Shown piece by piece: positions 26,372 through 35,159 of a stretch of DNA of 64,000 nucleotides. The DNA comes from Roseimarinus sediminis (GTDB lineage: Bacteria > Bacteroidota > Bacteroidia > Bacteroidales > Prolixibacteraceae), in NCBI RefSeq assembly GCF_050433125.1, contig NZ_JBNPXV010000001.1, forward strand, positions 248,001 to 312,000, written 5' to 3'. The notes beneath the pieces are model-generated. The model made no database searches and was not told the DNA's origin. It saw only the letters and a list, made by a program, of their open reading frames with translations. How positions within the stretch are numbered: the first letter of the stretch is position 1; every line of letters starts with the position of its first letter. The translations under genes were made by a program, and so were the position numbers.

Positions 26372-26785
26372 TTAGAGCACCTTTATTTCGTAAGTGAGCT
26401 CAATGGCTTTTTTGTACAGGGCCGATACGCCGCAATATTTATCCTGCGAAAGTTCAACGGCCCGCTTTAATTTGTCCAGGGGAAGATCTTTTCCTTTGAA
26501 CTCATAAATCAGATGCATTTTTTCGTATTGTTTGGGATGCTCTTCGGTGAGGGTTCCATCCACCCGCACATTGAATGCTTCGGGTTCAATTTTCATCTTT
26601 TTCAGAATGGAAATAACATCCATGCCGGTGCAGCCTGCCAGCGAGGTAAGCATTAATACCTTGGGGCGTACGCCTTTATTATGCCCGCCAACCTCAGGTC
26701 CTGCATCAATTGTAAGTTTGTGTCCAAAGAGTTCTGTTTCAAACTCCATATCACCTTTCCAGCTTAATAATGTTTCTTGTACCAT
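26372..26785 (-). CDS. OsmC/Ohr family peroxiredoxin-like protein
   Basis: A 137-aa protein of the OsmC superfamily. The two redox cysteines are in SLAGCTGMDV and DKYCGVSALY, the pair that in Ohr/OsmC reduces organic hydroperoxides. The ATG at 26785 begins MVQETLLSWKG, a typical family start; an upstream start at 26866 would add a low-complexity leader and is unlikely. It probably acts in the cytoplasm; the thiol partner is unknown. Its end abuts a complex terminator. Confidence 0.88.
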   Translation of the reverse strand: MVQETLLSWKGDMEFETELFGHKLTIDAGPEVGGHNKGVRPKVLMLTSLAGCTGMDVISILKKMKIEPEAFNVRVDGTLTEEHPKQYEKMHLIYEFKGKDLPLDKLKRAVELSQDKYCGVSALYKKAIELTYEIKVL

Positions 26786-27052
26786 TTTTTCTGTTTTTGT
26801 TTGCAAAGAACTTAAATTAAGAAATTCTATTTTGTAATCAAGGTCACGCTCAAAAAAAAAAATCAACTTAAAGTTTTAATTTTTAAGCCAGCGTGCTGCC
26901 TTTTCTTAAATAGTATCAGCGAATCGTTCATTTGGTTTTTAGATTGATTGTTGCTGATTAAATGTTTTAATATTGTTGTTGTTCAAAGCTAAGTATTGTT
27001 ATATTTACCTCTGAAATACGCAAGAAAAGGTTCTTTTTTAACAAAACATGTT

Positions 27053-27754
27053 ATGAGAAGTTCACATTATAATCCAACTCCTGAAGATACCGATTTGTCG
27101 GAATTTAAATTCTTTAAGCATTTAACCGATACCGAAATCGGAAAGCTTAATTATGACAAAACCTGTCAGGTATACAAAAAAGGAAGTGTTGTTTATCGGG
27201 AAGGAAGTCGTTTAACCGGTTTTTACTGCATTACGAAAGGAATCCTCAAGATATACAAAACTGGTATCGACGGGAAGGAACAAATCATCAGGTTTGTAAA
27301 AGCAGGCGACATCGTGGCATTTCGTTCCCTTTTAAGTCAGGAACTGGCATGCACAACAGCCAAAGTGATCGACGATGCAGTGCTGTGTCACATACCTTAT
27401 CAAACGCTTTTATTTCTGCTTCAAAACAACTGGAAGTTTTCCCATTGGATGATTCAGATTCTTTGTCGCGAATTGCGTGAAGCCAACGACTACATTACCG
27501 ATATTGCCCAGAAAACGGTTAGGGAACGACTGGCCGAAGTACTGCTTTTGTTGAAGGACAGTTTTGATGTTGACGAAAGCAATACCCTTCAGATTGCCTT
27601 AACCCGCGAAGAACTGGCCAATATGGTCGGTACAGCCACCGAATCGGTCATCCGATTGTTGTCGGAGTTTAAACAGGATGGTTTGATCGAATTGAAAGGA
27701 AGAAAAATTCGTTTCCTCGATATGGCCACCTTGCGCCGTATGGCAAGTATTTAA
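27053..27754 (+). CDS. Crp/Fnr family transcriptional regulator (second)
   Basis: A 233-aa regulator with a cNMP-like sensor barrel (about residues 25-140, KGSVVYREGSRLTGFYCI, KAGDIVAF) and a C-terminal winged helix (about 175-225, LTREELANMVGTATESVIRLLSEFKQDGL). Unlike the regulator at 414 it lacks an N-terminal Cys cluster. The start at 27053 is the family position; an ATG or TTG upstream to 26996 adds an unlikely tail. The role is unknown; it may control the nearby osmC. Confidence 0.87.
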   Translation: MRSSHYNPTPEDTDLSEFKFFKHLTDTEIGKLNYDKTCQVYKKGSVVYREGSRLTGFYCITKGILKIYKTGIDGKEQIIRFVKAGDIVAFRSLLSQELACTTAKVIDDAVLCHIPYQTLLFLLQNNWKFSHWMIQILCRELREANDYITDIAQKTVRERLAEVLLLLKDSFDVDESNTLQIALTREELANMVGTATESVIRLLSEFKQDGLIELKGRKIRFLDMATLRRMASI

Positions 27755-27880
27755 GCAAACGATGCTATTGAAGTGGTGTTTCTTTTTGAACACAGGCTAT
27801 TTCTACACTTATAAATTGAGTACCGTGCTTTTATTTTCCGGAAAATGAAGGCAGTAAGTGTTTTGGCCAATAGTAAATGC

Positions 27881-29068
27881 TTATCTGGCTATCCAGTCTT
27901 CGGGATTTAGTTTTACATTCTCTCTCCAGATCTGAAATTTGAGAATAGTTTTGTCGTCATCGCTGTCATCGACGTAAATTAAGCCCAATTCATGTTCAAG
28001 CGCTACCTGTTCGCCCTGTTTGACGTAAACTTCTTTTAAATTGGAATAAACGGTAATGTATTCGCCATGGCGAACAATCACCGCCGTGTTTCCACCCGGA
28101 ATGGCAAAAACCCTGCTGACGGTTCCGTTAAATATGGCACGCGCTTTTTCTCCCGGCCGGGTGGTGATGTCGATGCCATTGTTCTGAATAATGATGTTTT
28201 TCATCACCGGATGGGCATGTTCTCCAAAGCGGTCGGTAATGATTCCGTGTTGGGTTGGCCACGGAAGACTTCCTTTATTCCTGGCAAAATCGGCCGAAAG
28301 AAGCTTGTATTCGGGCGTAGGGGCCATTTCTTTTGCCTTGCGGGCTTCCTCTTCAATGATGCGTTGTATTTCATTCTCGAGCCGCTTTTCGATCCGTTGT
28401 TGCGATCGAAGATGCGCTTTCAATTCCCGTTGCCGTTTCTGAAGTTGCTGGTAGTAATCAGATTGTTTGTTTTTTTCGTTTTTCAGTTTCGAAAAATCTT
28501 CCATCTGCTGCATGAGCACGGCTTGCTTTTCTTTTTGCAAGGCATTTAAATCGCTGATCTTTGCTTCAAGCACCGTCCTGATGGTTTCAATCTGTTGCGA
28601 CTGTTTTTGCCTGAAACGCGCCATTTGCCGGGTATAGAGCAATCGTTTGTAGGCCTGATTAAAAGTCTCGCTCGATAAGAGAAAAATCAGTTTATTATAG
28701 TCGCCACGCTTACGGTAAGCCTGTTTAATGAGGTCGGAGTATTGTTGTTTGATCTTCTGAAGATCGTTGTTCATCATGTCGATGGCCAGTTGGTTTTCTT
28801 CGATCGATTGTTGAATGAGCGCCAGTTGCTGGTTGTAATCGCTGATGAGCTGGTTACGCAGGGTAATTTGCTCATTGATCAGATTGAGTCTGTTGAGCGA
28901 TGCTTTGCTGTTTTCGCCGGTTTTATTCAAAAGCCAGTTGGTATATTCAATTTCCTTCCGGGTTTTTTCCTTCTTTTCCTTTAAGTCATTGAGATTTTGT
29001 GCTCCGGCATGAAATACGGCGGGAACAGTTATTAAAATAAACAATATGCATCGTAGGAGCCTGCTCAT
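27881..29068 (-). CDS. Murein hydrolase activator EnvC-like protein
   Basis: A 395-aa exported protein: signal peptide (about 1-23, ending HAGAQ), long coiled-coil (about 25-245), then a LytM/M23 domain (about 265-395) with GIITDRFGEHAHP, NNGIDITTRPGEKARAIF and LKFQIWRENVKLNPEDW. The metal-binding His and Asp of active M23 peptidases are not all kept (N in the HxxxD site, QIW for HFE), as in EnvC, which activates amidases without cutting peptidoglycan. It probably acts at the division site. It overlaps the DUF4292 gene by 4 bp. Confidence 0.88.
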   Translation of the reverse strand: MSRLLRCILFILITVPAVFHAGAQNLNDLKEKKEKTRKEIEYTNWLLNKTGENSKASLNRLNLINEQITLRNQLISDYNQQLALIQQSIEENQLAIDMMNNDLQKIKQQYSDLIKQAYRKRGDYNKLIFLLSSETFNQAYKRLLYTRQMARFRQKQSQQIETIRTVLEAKISDLNALQKEKQAVLMQQMEDFSKLKNEKNKQSDYYQQLQKRQRELKAHLRSQQRIEKRLENEIQRIIEEEARKAKEMAPTPEYKLLSADFARNKGSLPWPTQHGIITDRFGEHAHPVMKNIIIQNNGIDITTRPGEKARAIFNGTVSRVFAIPGGNTAVIVRHGEYITVYSNLKEVYVKQGEQVALEHELGLIYVDDSDDDKTILKFQIWRENVKLNPEDWIAR

Positions 29069-29949
29069 TGTTGTTTCAACAGCTTTAGCTGATCGTATTT
29101 TTCGGGTATGGTGAATGTAAAGTTTTTTTCTTTATTAAGTACCGGTTTTGTTAGTTTTAACTTAAGACCTGCATGCTGGAGTGTTGAACTGAAGTCAACG
29201 GCAATTAATTGTGGAAACATGCTTCGTCCGCTTTGTTCAAAATCATCGTAGGCAATGTTGATGCTTTCGTGGTTCTTGATGTTGCGGAAAGTAATTCTTC
29301 TGATCACAAACAGGCGGGGATCAATCCAAACATTGTAGGAAATGAATTCATGATCATCCATTCGGCGCATGTAGCGGCTCAGGCGTTTTTCGTTGCCATC
29401 GCTCAGGGCCTTGCCGATCTTGCTTTTGAACTGACTGTCGATGCGGTACATGTTGCTGTCGATGTACGAAGTAAGTTCTTTCTCAAAAAACGATTCGTCG
29501 ACCAGCTTGCTGATATCGGCAGTGAGCAGGGCCTCCATCATTTGATAATCGATGTCGAAACCCAATACTTCCTGAAGTGATGAAATGCCTTCGTCGATGA
29601 AATATTTCTCGAAATAATTAACCACTTTCAAACTATCGGGCGAAAGCATGGCACGGCCAACGGGCATGTTCAGTTTACGAAGTGTAAGCAAAATATAATC
29701 GTCGCGATCGATGCTGAACTGGCCCGAGAAGGAGGCACGGTCGTCGTTGTTGTAATACGACAGCACCATTTTTCGGGCTTCATAGCTTTTATAATCGGGT
29801 GATTCTTTATTGACCTTTCTCATTATTTTGCCTGCCGGCATAGGCTTTACCGGGTAATCAACCAGCATACGGCGGGTACTGCACGATGTAAAAATCAGGA
29901 TGCCGGCCAGGACGATTAAAGTATGGAATTTGCGTTTGTTCTTCAGCAT
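29065..29949 (-). CDS. DUF4292 domain lipoprotein
   Basis: A 294-aa lipoprotein with lipobox FTSCSTRR near residue 24. The rest resembles the LolA/LolB-like fold proteins annotated as DUF4292 in Bacteroidota, with a VSFEARKMVLSYYN-like beta-strand region (YKSYEARKMVLSYYN) and the late block VIRRITFRNIKNHESINIAYDDF. A role in outer-membrane lipoprotein handling is suspected for the family but not established. It sits between the TPR lipoprotein and envC in a conserved order, sharing a 1-bp overlap with the former. Confidence 0.8.
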   Translation of the reverse strand: MLKNKRKFHTLIVLAGILIFTSCSTRRMLVDYPVKPMPAGKIMRKVNKESPDYKSYEARKMVLSYYNNDDRASFSGQFSIDRDDYILLTLRKLNMPVGRAMLSPDSLKVVNYFEKYFIDEGISSLQEVLGFDIDYQMMEALLTADISKLVDESFFEKELTSYIDSNMYRIDSQFKSKIGKALSDGNEKRLSRYMRRMDDHEFISYNVWIDPRLFVIRRITFRNIKNHESINIAYDDFEQSGRSMFPQLIAVDFSSTLQHAGLKLKLTKPVLNKEKNFTFTIPEKYDQLKLLKQQ

Positions 29950-31718
29950 TATCTTTCTTCTTCAATATACCGCTTCTCGCTGATTTTATTTTTCAGTAAT
30001 TCCGATTCGTTTCCCATATCCAACGACTTTTGCCAGTACTTAATTGCCTCGTCAACATCATTTAACATGAAAAGGATATCGCCATAGTGTTCAACTATGA
30101 CTTCACTTTCGTCGCCTCCGTTTTTCATGGCCGTATCCATGTAAAATTTTGCAAGCCGGTATTCCTTTTTCTGAAAAAGCACCCAGGCGTGGGTGTCGAG
30201 GTAGGTGGGGTTGTTTGGATTGGCCTGAACCACCCGGCCGCTTAACACTTCTGCTTTTTCGAGTTGTTCTCCGTGCAACGACAGGTAATAGGCATAATTG
30301 TTCATGGCCATGAAATTTTCGGGTTCCATTTCTATTACCTTTTCAAAGGCCTGAAACGCTTCCTCGCTTTGTTCCATGTTATAATATGCTTCGGCACGGT
30401 ACAGTTCGAACTGGGCTTCCAGTCGCTTGTTGTCGGCTACATAAATTTGTCCGTTTTCGAGTACCGAAAGTGCCTTGTCGTAATTTTTAAGCTGAATTTG
30501 TGCAACGGCATTGAGCACGTAGAGCAGGGGCTGGGTTGGAAATAACAGCATGGCACGTTCGGTATGCAGGGCCATGTTTTCAAAATCGAGCATCCGGTTT
30601 TCGGTAAGAATCAGTTGCTCCCAAAGTGGATAAGTGTCGGGATTGATTTCAAGTGCCTTCACCATGAAGTCGCGTGCTTCGGCTTCGCGACCCTGCTGTA
30701 TCAAATAATCGGCTTTGATGCTGTAACTTCTGGCATCGTCGGGATGGGCCTTAAGCAGCATCCCGATCAGTGCTTCCATTTGTGTGCTGTCGAGCTTCAT
30801 TTTCTCAGGTGCACCCACCATCATCAGATAGAGCTGTATTTTGGTTTCGATTTCGATTTCGGGATTTGAAAAGGCAATGCTCGCATGTTCAAATCCTTTT
30901 TGAGTTTCTTTCTTCTGGAGATAAAACGAAGCCAGTGAAAAATGTACAAAACTGTTGGAGGGATCGATCTCGATTACTTTGTTATAGTATTCAAGGGCTT
31001 TGTCCATGTTTCCGTCTTCCTTGTACATATCGGCCATTACGCCGTAGTATTCGGGCACCCCGGGATAGCGGCCAATGAGCTTTTCTATTTCGTTGTAGGC
31101 TTCCTTGTTTTTGCCTGCCTGGCGGTACAAATGCTGGCGCGAAAGCGCAATTTGTTCGTTGTATCCGCCTGCTTGCTCGAGTTCATTATAGGCCTTGATG
31201 GCTGCATCGTAATTTTCGGCCGAAGTGAGCAACAGGGCATTCATGTAGTAATAATCGATGTTGTCGGGATACTTTTCAATCAGGCGGCTGTAAATCTCAC
31301 TGGCTTTTTCATACTGGTTGTTGTTCTGATGAATTTGTGCCAGTAAAAGCTGATACCACTTGTTTTCAGGATTGATTTGAATGGCCTTTTCAAGCAGCAG
31401 TGCGGCGCTGATTAATTCCCCCTTGCCAACATAAATATTGGCCAGTTCATACAGTGATGCTGCCGAAGTGGGGTCGATTTCAAGACAGTTGTTGAAATAC
31501 TGAATGGCAGCATCGCTGTTGCCCAGCATTTTTTGTTTCAAGCCTTCGATATACAGGTATTCAAATTCGATGGACTTCTCTTCCGACAAATTTGAAGCAT
31601 TGACTTGCTGGTTGCTTACGGTATTTTGCGTTGTTTCCTGTTGGCTTATCTGCTGGTTGGTTTTGCATCCAAATGCCAAAACCAGTGTGATAAGTCCAAT
31701 AAATTGGTATTGTTTCAT
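29949..31718 (-). CDS. Tetratricopeptide-repeat lipoprotein
   Basis: A 589-aa lipoprotein (lipobox AFGC, about residue 18) built of about 15 TPR-like helix pairs, for example DPTSAASLYELANIY, ALEYYNKVIEIDPSN and PENFMAMNNYAYYLS. TPR arrays bind partner proteins; the location under the outer membrane suggests envelope assembly. It is first after dut in the dut-TPR-DUF4292-envC order, which recurs in Bacteroidota, and it probably shares a transcript with them. Confidence 0.88.
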   Translation of the reverse strand: MKQYQFIGLITLVLAFGCKTNQQISQQETTQNTVSNQQVNASNLSEEKSIEFEYLYIEGLKQKMLGNSDAAIQYFNNCLEIDPTSAASLYELANIYVGKGELISAALLLEKAIQINPENKWYQLLLAQIHQNNNQYEKASEIYSRLIEKYPDNIDYYYMNALLLTSAENYDAAIKAYNELEQAGGYNEQIALSRQHLYRQAGKNKEAYNEIEKLIGRYPGVPEYYGVMADMYKEDGNMDKALEYYNKVIEIDPSNSFVHFSLASFYLQKKETQKGFEHASIAFSNPEIEIETKIQLYLMMVGAPEKMKLDSTQMEALIGMLLKAHPDDARSYSIKADYLIQQGREAEARDFMVKALEINPDTYPLWEQLILTENRMLDFENMALHTERAMLLFPTQPLLYVLNAVAQIQLKNYDKALSVLENGQIYVADNKRLEAQFELYRAEAYYNMEQSEEAFQAFEKVIEMEPENFMAMNNYAYYLSLHGEQLEKAEVLSGRVVQANPNNPTYLDTHAWVLFQKKEYRLAKFYMDTAMKNGGDESEVIVEHYGDILFMLNDVDEAIKYWQKSLDMGNESELLKNKISEKRYIEEER

Positions 31719-31732
31719 TTTAATTCGGCCTT

Positions 31733-32167
31733 TTAATGTTTGCCGGTGTGTCCAAATCCACCTGCTCCTCTTTCTGTCTCCTCTAATTGCTCTGCTTCAT
31801 TCCACTCAACCGTTTCGTGTTGCGCGATGACCATCTGACAAATTCGCTCTCCGTTCTGAATGGTAAATGTTGTGTTGGACAGGTTTACTAAAATGATGCC
31901 AATTTCTCCGCGGTAGTCTGCATCGATGGTACCGGGCGAATTCAGGACGGTAATTCCGTGTTTCAGGGCAAGGCCACTGCGTGGTCTTATTTGTGCCTCA
32001 TAATTTTTGGGAAGTTCAATGAACAGCCCGGTTGGAATTAATGCCCGCTCCAATGGCTTCAGCTCAACGGGTTCTTTTAACGATGCACGCAGATCCATAC
32101 CTGCCGACATGATTGTACTGTAGGCTGGTAGCGGATTATTGGATTGATTAACAATTTTTACGATCAT
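31733..32167 (-). CDS. dut: Deoxyuridine 5'-triphosphate nucleotidohydrolase
   Basis: A 144-aa trimeric dUTPase that hydrolyses dUTP to dUMP and pyrophosphate. The five motifs are visible: AGMDLRA (motif 1), RPRSGLALKHG (2), GTIDADYRGEI (3), QMVIAQ (4) and the C-terminal Gly-rich RGAGGFGHTG (5), which closes over the substrate. Length is typical. It lies 14 bp upstream of the TPR lipoprotein gene in the same direction. Confidence 0.97.
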   Translation of the reverse strand: MIVKIVNQSNNPLPAYSTIMSAGMDLRASLKEPVELKPLERALIPTGLFIELPKNYEAQIRPRSGLALKHGITVLNSPGTIDADYRGEIGIILVNLSNTTFTIQNGERICQMVIAQHETVEWNEAEQLEETERGAGGFGHTGKH

Positions 32168-32353
32168 TTGATATCGAATGTTTTCCCTTGTACCTGTGAG
32201 TGGTTTTTATACCCCAAAATTTTTCAAGTCGCTAAGATATACATTCTTAGGTACAATATCGAACCCCAAAGGCTTTTTAAAACATTTTAAGATTTTTTGG
32301 TTTCATATTCGATCGTATTTTCCGTTCTTTATCCGGCCGATATTTTGTTAAGC

Positions 32354-32737
32354 ATGAATAAAACTCCAGACTGGTCCGATAAAACCATCTTAGTGGTTGA
32401 AGATGAACCGGTAAACCAATACTTTTTTAAAACGGTTCTTGAAACAAGCAGGATCTCAATACTGTTTACCGCTAGCGGACAAGAGAGCATCGAGCTGGTG
32501 CTCGAACATCCCGAAATCGATTGTGTTTTGATGGATATCAGGTTGCCGGGAATTGATGGTTTTGAAGCGACCCGCCAGATTAAGAAAATCAGACCTGAGC
32601 TGGTGGTAATTGTTCAGACTGCCTATGCCTTAAGCAACGACCGGCTGAAAGCATTCGAAGCAGGTTGTGATGTATACTTAACAAAGCCGCTTCAGGTAGC
32701 GCAGCTTTTTGAAGTCCTGCAAAACTATCTTCATTAA
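32354..32737 (+). CDS. Single-domain response regulator
   Basis: A 127-aa receiver-only protein from the ATG at 32354; a GTG/TTG extension from 32297 is not supported. The acidic residues are in VVEDEP, the phospho-acceptor is Asp61 (VLMDIRLPG) and Lys is in LTKPL. Unlike the receiver at 12704 it is divergent from the dut operon and its end overlaps the yraN gene by 4 bp. No kinase is nearby. Confidence 0.88.
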   Translation: MNKTPDWSDKTILVVEDEPVNQYFFKTVLETSRISILFTASGQESIELVLEHPEIDCVLMDIRLPGIDGFEATRQIKKIRPELVVIVQTAYALSNDRLKAFEAGCDVYLTKPLQVAQLFEVLQNYLH

Positions 32738-33102
32738 TATACTGGCGGGGTAAAAGCGTCCTCAATGTGTTCGATTTCGTATTTTTCATCGCCGAACCAT
32801 TTGATGCTTACCACATCGAAGCGGGCTTCCAGGTCGATTTCTTTCTCCAGCAGATAGGCCTCGGCAGCATGAACCAACAGGCGGATTTTTTGCTCCGATA
32901 TACTATCGCGGGGTTCTTCATAAATCACGGCACTGCGGGTTTTTACTTCAACAAAAACGATTTGCTGCCTGTGAACTGCAATCAGATCAATTTCAGCCCG
33001 GTCGTAGCGCCAGTTGCGTTCCTTTATCCGAAAACCTTTTTCGGTAAGAAATTTTAGTGCAAGGTCTTCACCTTTTTGTCCCAGATCGGTATGATGAGCC
33101 AT
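32734..33102 (-). CDS. yraN: YraN/UPF0102 family endonuclease-like protein
   Basis: A 122-aa protein with the UPF0102 pattern: GQKGEDLALKFL, RIKERNWR, the nuclease-like acidic residues in AEIDLIAV and VFVEVKTR, and the ARFDVVSI strand. This is a restriction-endonuclease-like fold of unproven substrate. It is downstream of the LD-carboxypeptidase gene by 8 bp and convergent with a response regulator. Confidence 0.9.
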   Translation of the reverse strand: MAHHTDLGQKGEDLALKFLTEKGFRIKERNWRYDRAEIDLIAVHRQQIVFVEVKTRSAVIYEEPRDSISEQKIRLLVHAAEAYLLEKEIDLEARFDVVSIKWFGDEKYEIEHIEDAFTPPVY

Positions 33103-33110
33103 CTTCGTTT

Positions 33111-34010
33111 TTATTGTACAAGTTCAACATGATCGCTTTGAATAGTAAGCTTGCAGTTAGCTCCCAGCAGCAACGGATAATTCTCCGGCTGATGACCGGC
33201 GGGGAAGTTGAACAGAACAGGAAAACCGTATTCGGCAACGGCATCCAGAATGATCTCCTGCCAGGTCTTTCCAAAGGGGCTCTCGTGGTCTTTCATGCCG
33301 GTAAAACTGCCCACAACAAGAGCCGCAAGTCCCGCAAGTTTTCCTCCGGCTTTCAGATTCATCATCATCCGGTCGAGGTGATAGAGGTATTCCGACAGGT
33401 CTTCGATAAAAAGTATTTTTCCCTTAGTATCTATATCGTATGGGGTTCCTCTGAGGCTGTATAAAATGGAAAGATTTCCGCCAACAAGCATTCCTTCGGC
33501 CTTGCCGCCAATATTGTGCTCCGATGCCTGAAGCTCATAGCGAACTTGTTTTCCTTCGAGGGTATTCATCAGGATTTCAAACCCGGGTGTTGGCTTGTCA
33601 TTCTCCAGAAAATAGCGGGGCATTGCAGCGTGTACCGAGGCAATATTCATTTGCTGCAGGGCCGAATGGATGACGGTCACATCGCTGAAACCAACAATCC
33701 ATTTGGGATGATCGATGAAATGCGACCAGTTAATTCCTTTCAGGGTGCGCAGGCTGCCATAACCACCGCGCGAACAAATGATGGCTTTAATGGAAGGATC
33801 GTCAATCATGGCCTGGAAGTCGGAACGCCGGTCTTCATCCTTCCCTGCAAACTGATGGTCGACTGCATAAAGATGCTTTCCGCGTACAATAGGGTATCCC
33901 CTTGCTTGTAAAAGTGCGATGGCCGGCTCTACCGTTTCACGATCGGTTTTAGATGCCGGAGAAATAAGGGCCAGCTGATCGCCGGGCTGCAGGTAGGGTG
34001 GAATCTTCAT
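33111..34010 (-). CDS. LD-carboxypeptidase (S66/MccF family)
   Basis: A 299-aa peptidase of the MccF/LdcA family, which trims tetrapeptide stems of peptidoglycan. The nucleophile Ser is in IVGFSDVT; the N-terminal half contains CSRGGYGSLRTL and the C-terminal half a GHQPENYPL segment near the charge-relay His/Glu. The ATG at 34010 is used; a start at 34124 would lengthen the N-terminus by 38 residues across a terminator (34054). No signal peptide, so it is cytoplasmic recycling rather than secreted. Confidence 0.85.
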   Translation of the reverse strand: MKIPPYLQPGDQLALISPASKTDRETVEPAIALLQARGYPIVRGKHLYAVDHQFAGKDEDRRSDFQAMIDDPSIKAIICSRGGYGSLRTLKGINWSHFIDHPKWIVGFSDVTVIHSALQQMNIASVHAAMPRYFLENDKPTPGFEILMNTLEGKQVRYELQASEHNIGGKAEGMLVGGNLSILYSLRGTPYDIDTKGKILFIEDLSEYLYHLDRMMMNLKAGGKLAGLAALVVGSFTGMKDHESPFGKTWQEIILDAVAEYGFPVLFNFPAGHQPENYPLLLGANCKLTIQSDHVELVQ

Positions 34011-34053
34011 GACGGGTACCTGTTTTTCTTGTAAAGATACATTATTCACTAAG

Positions 34054-34082
34054 AAAAAAGGCCACGCCTGAGCGCAGCCTTT
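34054..34082 (-). terminator. Terminator downstream of the HU-SPOR gene
   Basis: On the minus strand a 6-bp stem AAAGGC/GCCTTT (34057-34062 with 34077-34082) with further pairing in the loop is followed by six T residues. It separates the HU-SPOR gene from the LD-carboxypeptidase gene. Confidence 0.6.
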
Positions 34083-34105
34083 ATTCTGAGAAAGTAATAA
34101 ATTAT

Positions 34106-34999
34106 TTAACGTGTGCTGACCCAAACCTTCGAACCTGTATGTTTCGAACGGTAAGCGTTCATTGCCTTGATGGCCTCATTTTTTTCAAAAAACGAATCGA
34201 TGATCACCCGGTAATAGCTGTTTTCCATTTTAATAATTTCGGCCTGGTGACCATTGTTCAACAAAGTACCCTGTAATTGCTTTGCGTTATCAAGGTGCTG
34301 AAAACTTCCCCCTACCAAAATGTAGGGTGCAATTTTTTCAAGCTGACCGGGTGCTGTTTGGGCAAGCTGTCCTGTTTCGTCCACCTCGCCTGCCTTTGGC
34401 TGAAATGAGTTGAGCAGCTGAATGGGGTTCAGATTCGACGACTGTAAGATCAAATCGTTCTTCAAGGGGAAAAGTGACAGGCTGAGCACCAAAGCAATAC
34501 TTGCTGCTACCTTGATGAGGTCGCGCTTGCGGTGAACGACACGAACGGCCGGCCGCGGCTGATAAGGCCTGATTTCGTGCTTCGGCTTCAGCGCTTCGTA
34601 GCTGAATGGCTGAAGGCCATAGGCTGCAGCCAGATCAATTTGATTCACCGACTGATAAATGATGGCTCCCGAACGGTCGAAAACCATTGAGCCCAGTGAA
34701 CCCAGTTCTACCTTTTCTCCATTGTTGAGGCGCAGACTCAGCTGGTCGACAAAGTTCATCACTGCCGATTGTGCCTGAGCATAGCTTATCTGTTCCTTTT
34801 CAACCATATAACTGACCAGCAGGCCATCGTTACGACTGATTTTACTGTTGAAAATCACCGCTTTGCCGGGTGGTGTAAAACTGTGCTCTTCACGGTTGTA
34901 CTGCGCGGGCTGATAATTCGAAATAAAGGCTCCGAAATCGGGAACGACCACGCATTCGTGAAACTGCATCAAATAGGCTATGTGTTTTGTAATGTCCAT
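34106..34999 (-). CDS. HU-CCDC81 and SPOR domain membrane protein
   Basis: A 297-aa protein with N-terminal HU-like (CCDC81-type) domains (about residues 1-140, VVVPDFGAFISNYQPA and LGSLGSMVFDR), a single membrane segment near 165-185 (KVAASIALVLSLSLF) and a C-terminal SPOR domain (about 215-297, YILVGGSFQHL and YYRVIIDSF). SPOR domains bind denuded peptidoglycan at the septum, so a division-site role linked to the nucleoid is an attractive guess. It is monocistronic with a promoter box at 35018. Confidence 0.87.
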   Translation of the reverse strand: MDITKHIAYLMQFHECVVVPDFGAFISNYQPAQYNREEHSFTPPGKAVIFNSKISRNDGLLVSYMVEKEQISYAQAQSAVMNFVDQLSLRLNNGEKVELGSLGSMVFDRSGAIIYQSVNQIDLAAAYGLQPFSYEALKPKHEIRPYQPRPAVRVVHRKRDLIKVAASIALVLSLSLFPLKNDLILQSSNLNPIQLLNSFQPKAGEVDETGQLAQTAPGQLEKIAPYILVGGSFQHLDNAKQLQGTLLNNGHQAEIIKMENSYYRVIIDSFFEKNEAIKAMNAYRSKHTGSKVWVSTR

Positions 35000-35017
35000 A
35001 TTTTCTATTCAGGACTT

Positions 35018-35025
35018 CAAAAATA
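35018..35025 (-). promoter_or_regulatory. Promoter -7 box of the HU-SPOR gene
   Basis: The minus strand reads TATTTTTG (TAnnTTTG), 18 nt upstream of the start at 34999. Confidence 0.45.
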
Positions 35026-35128
35026 AGCAAAAACAGGGCGCGGACAAAACATAGTTTTCAACAGTGTTAATAAAATGTTGAAAAAGGGCCATTGCGCCGA
35101 TGAAAGTAGCTGCAAGTGTATTATTTGT

Positions 35129-35136
35129 TATTTTTG
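35129..35136 (+). promoter_or_regulatory. Promoter -7 box of galE
   Basis: TATTTTTG (TAnnTTTG) lies 23 nt before the ATG at 35160. It is inside the reading frame that would start at 35100, so the shorter start is preferred. Confidence 0.55.
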
Positions 35137-35159
35137 TGTTGGCTAAAACAAAAAATCAA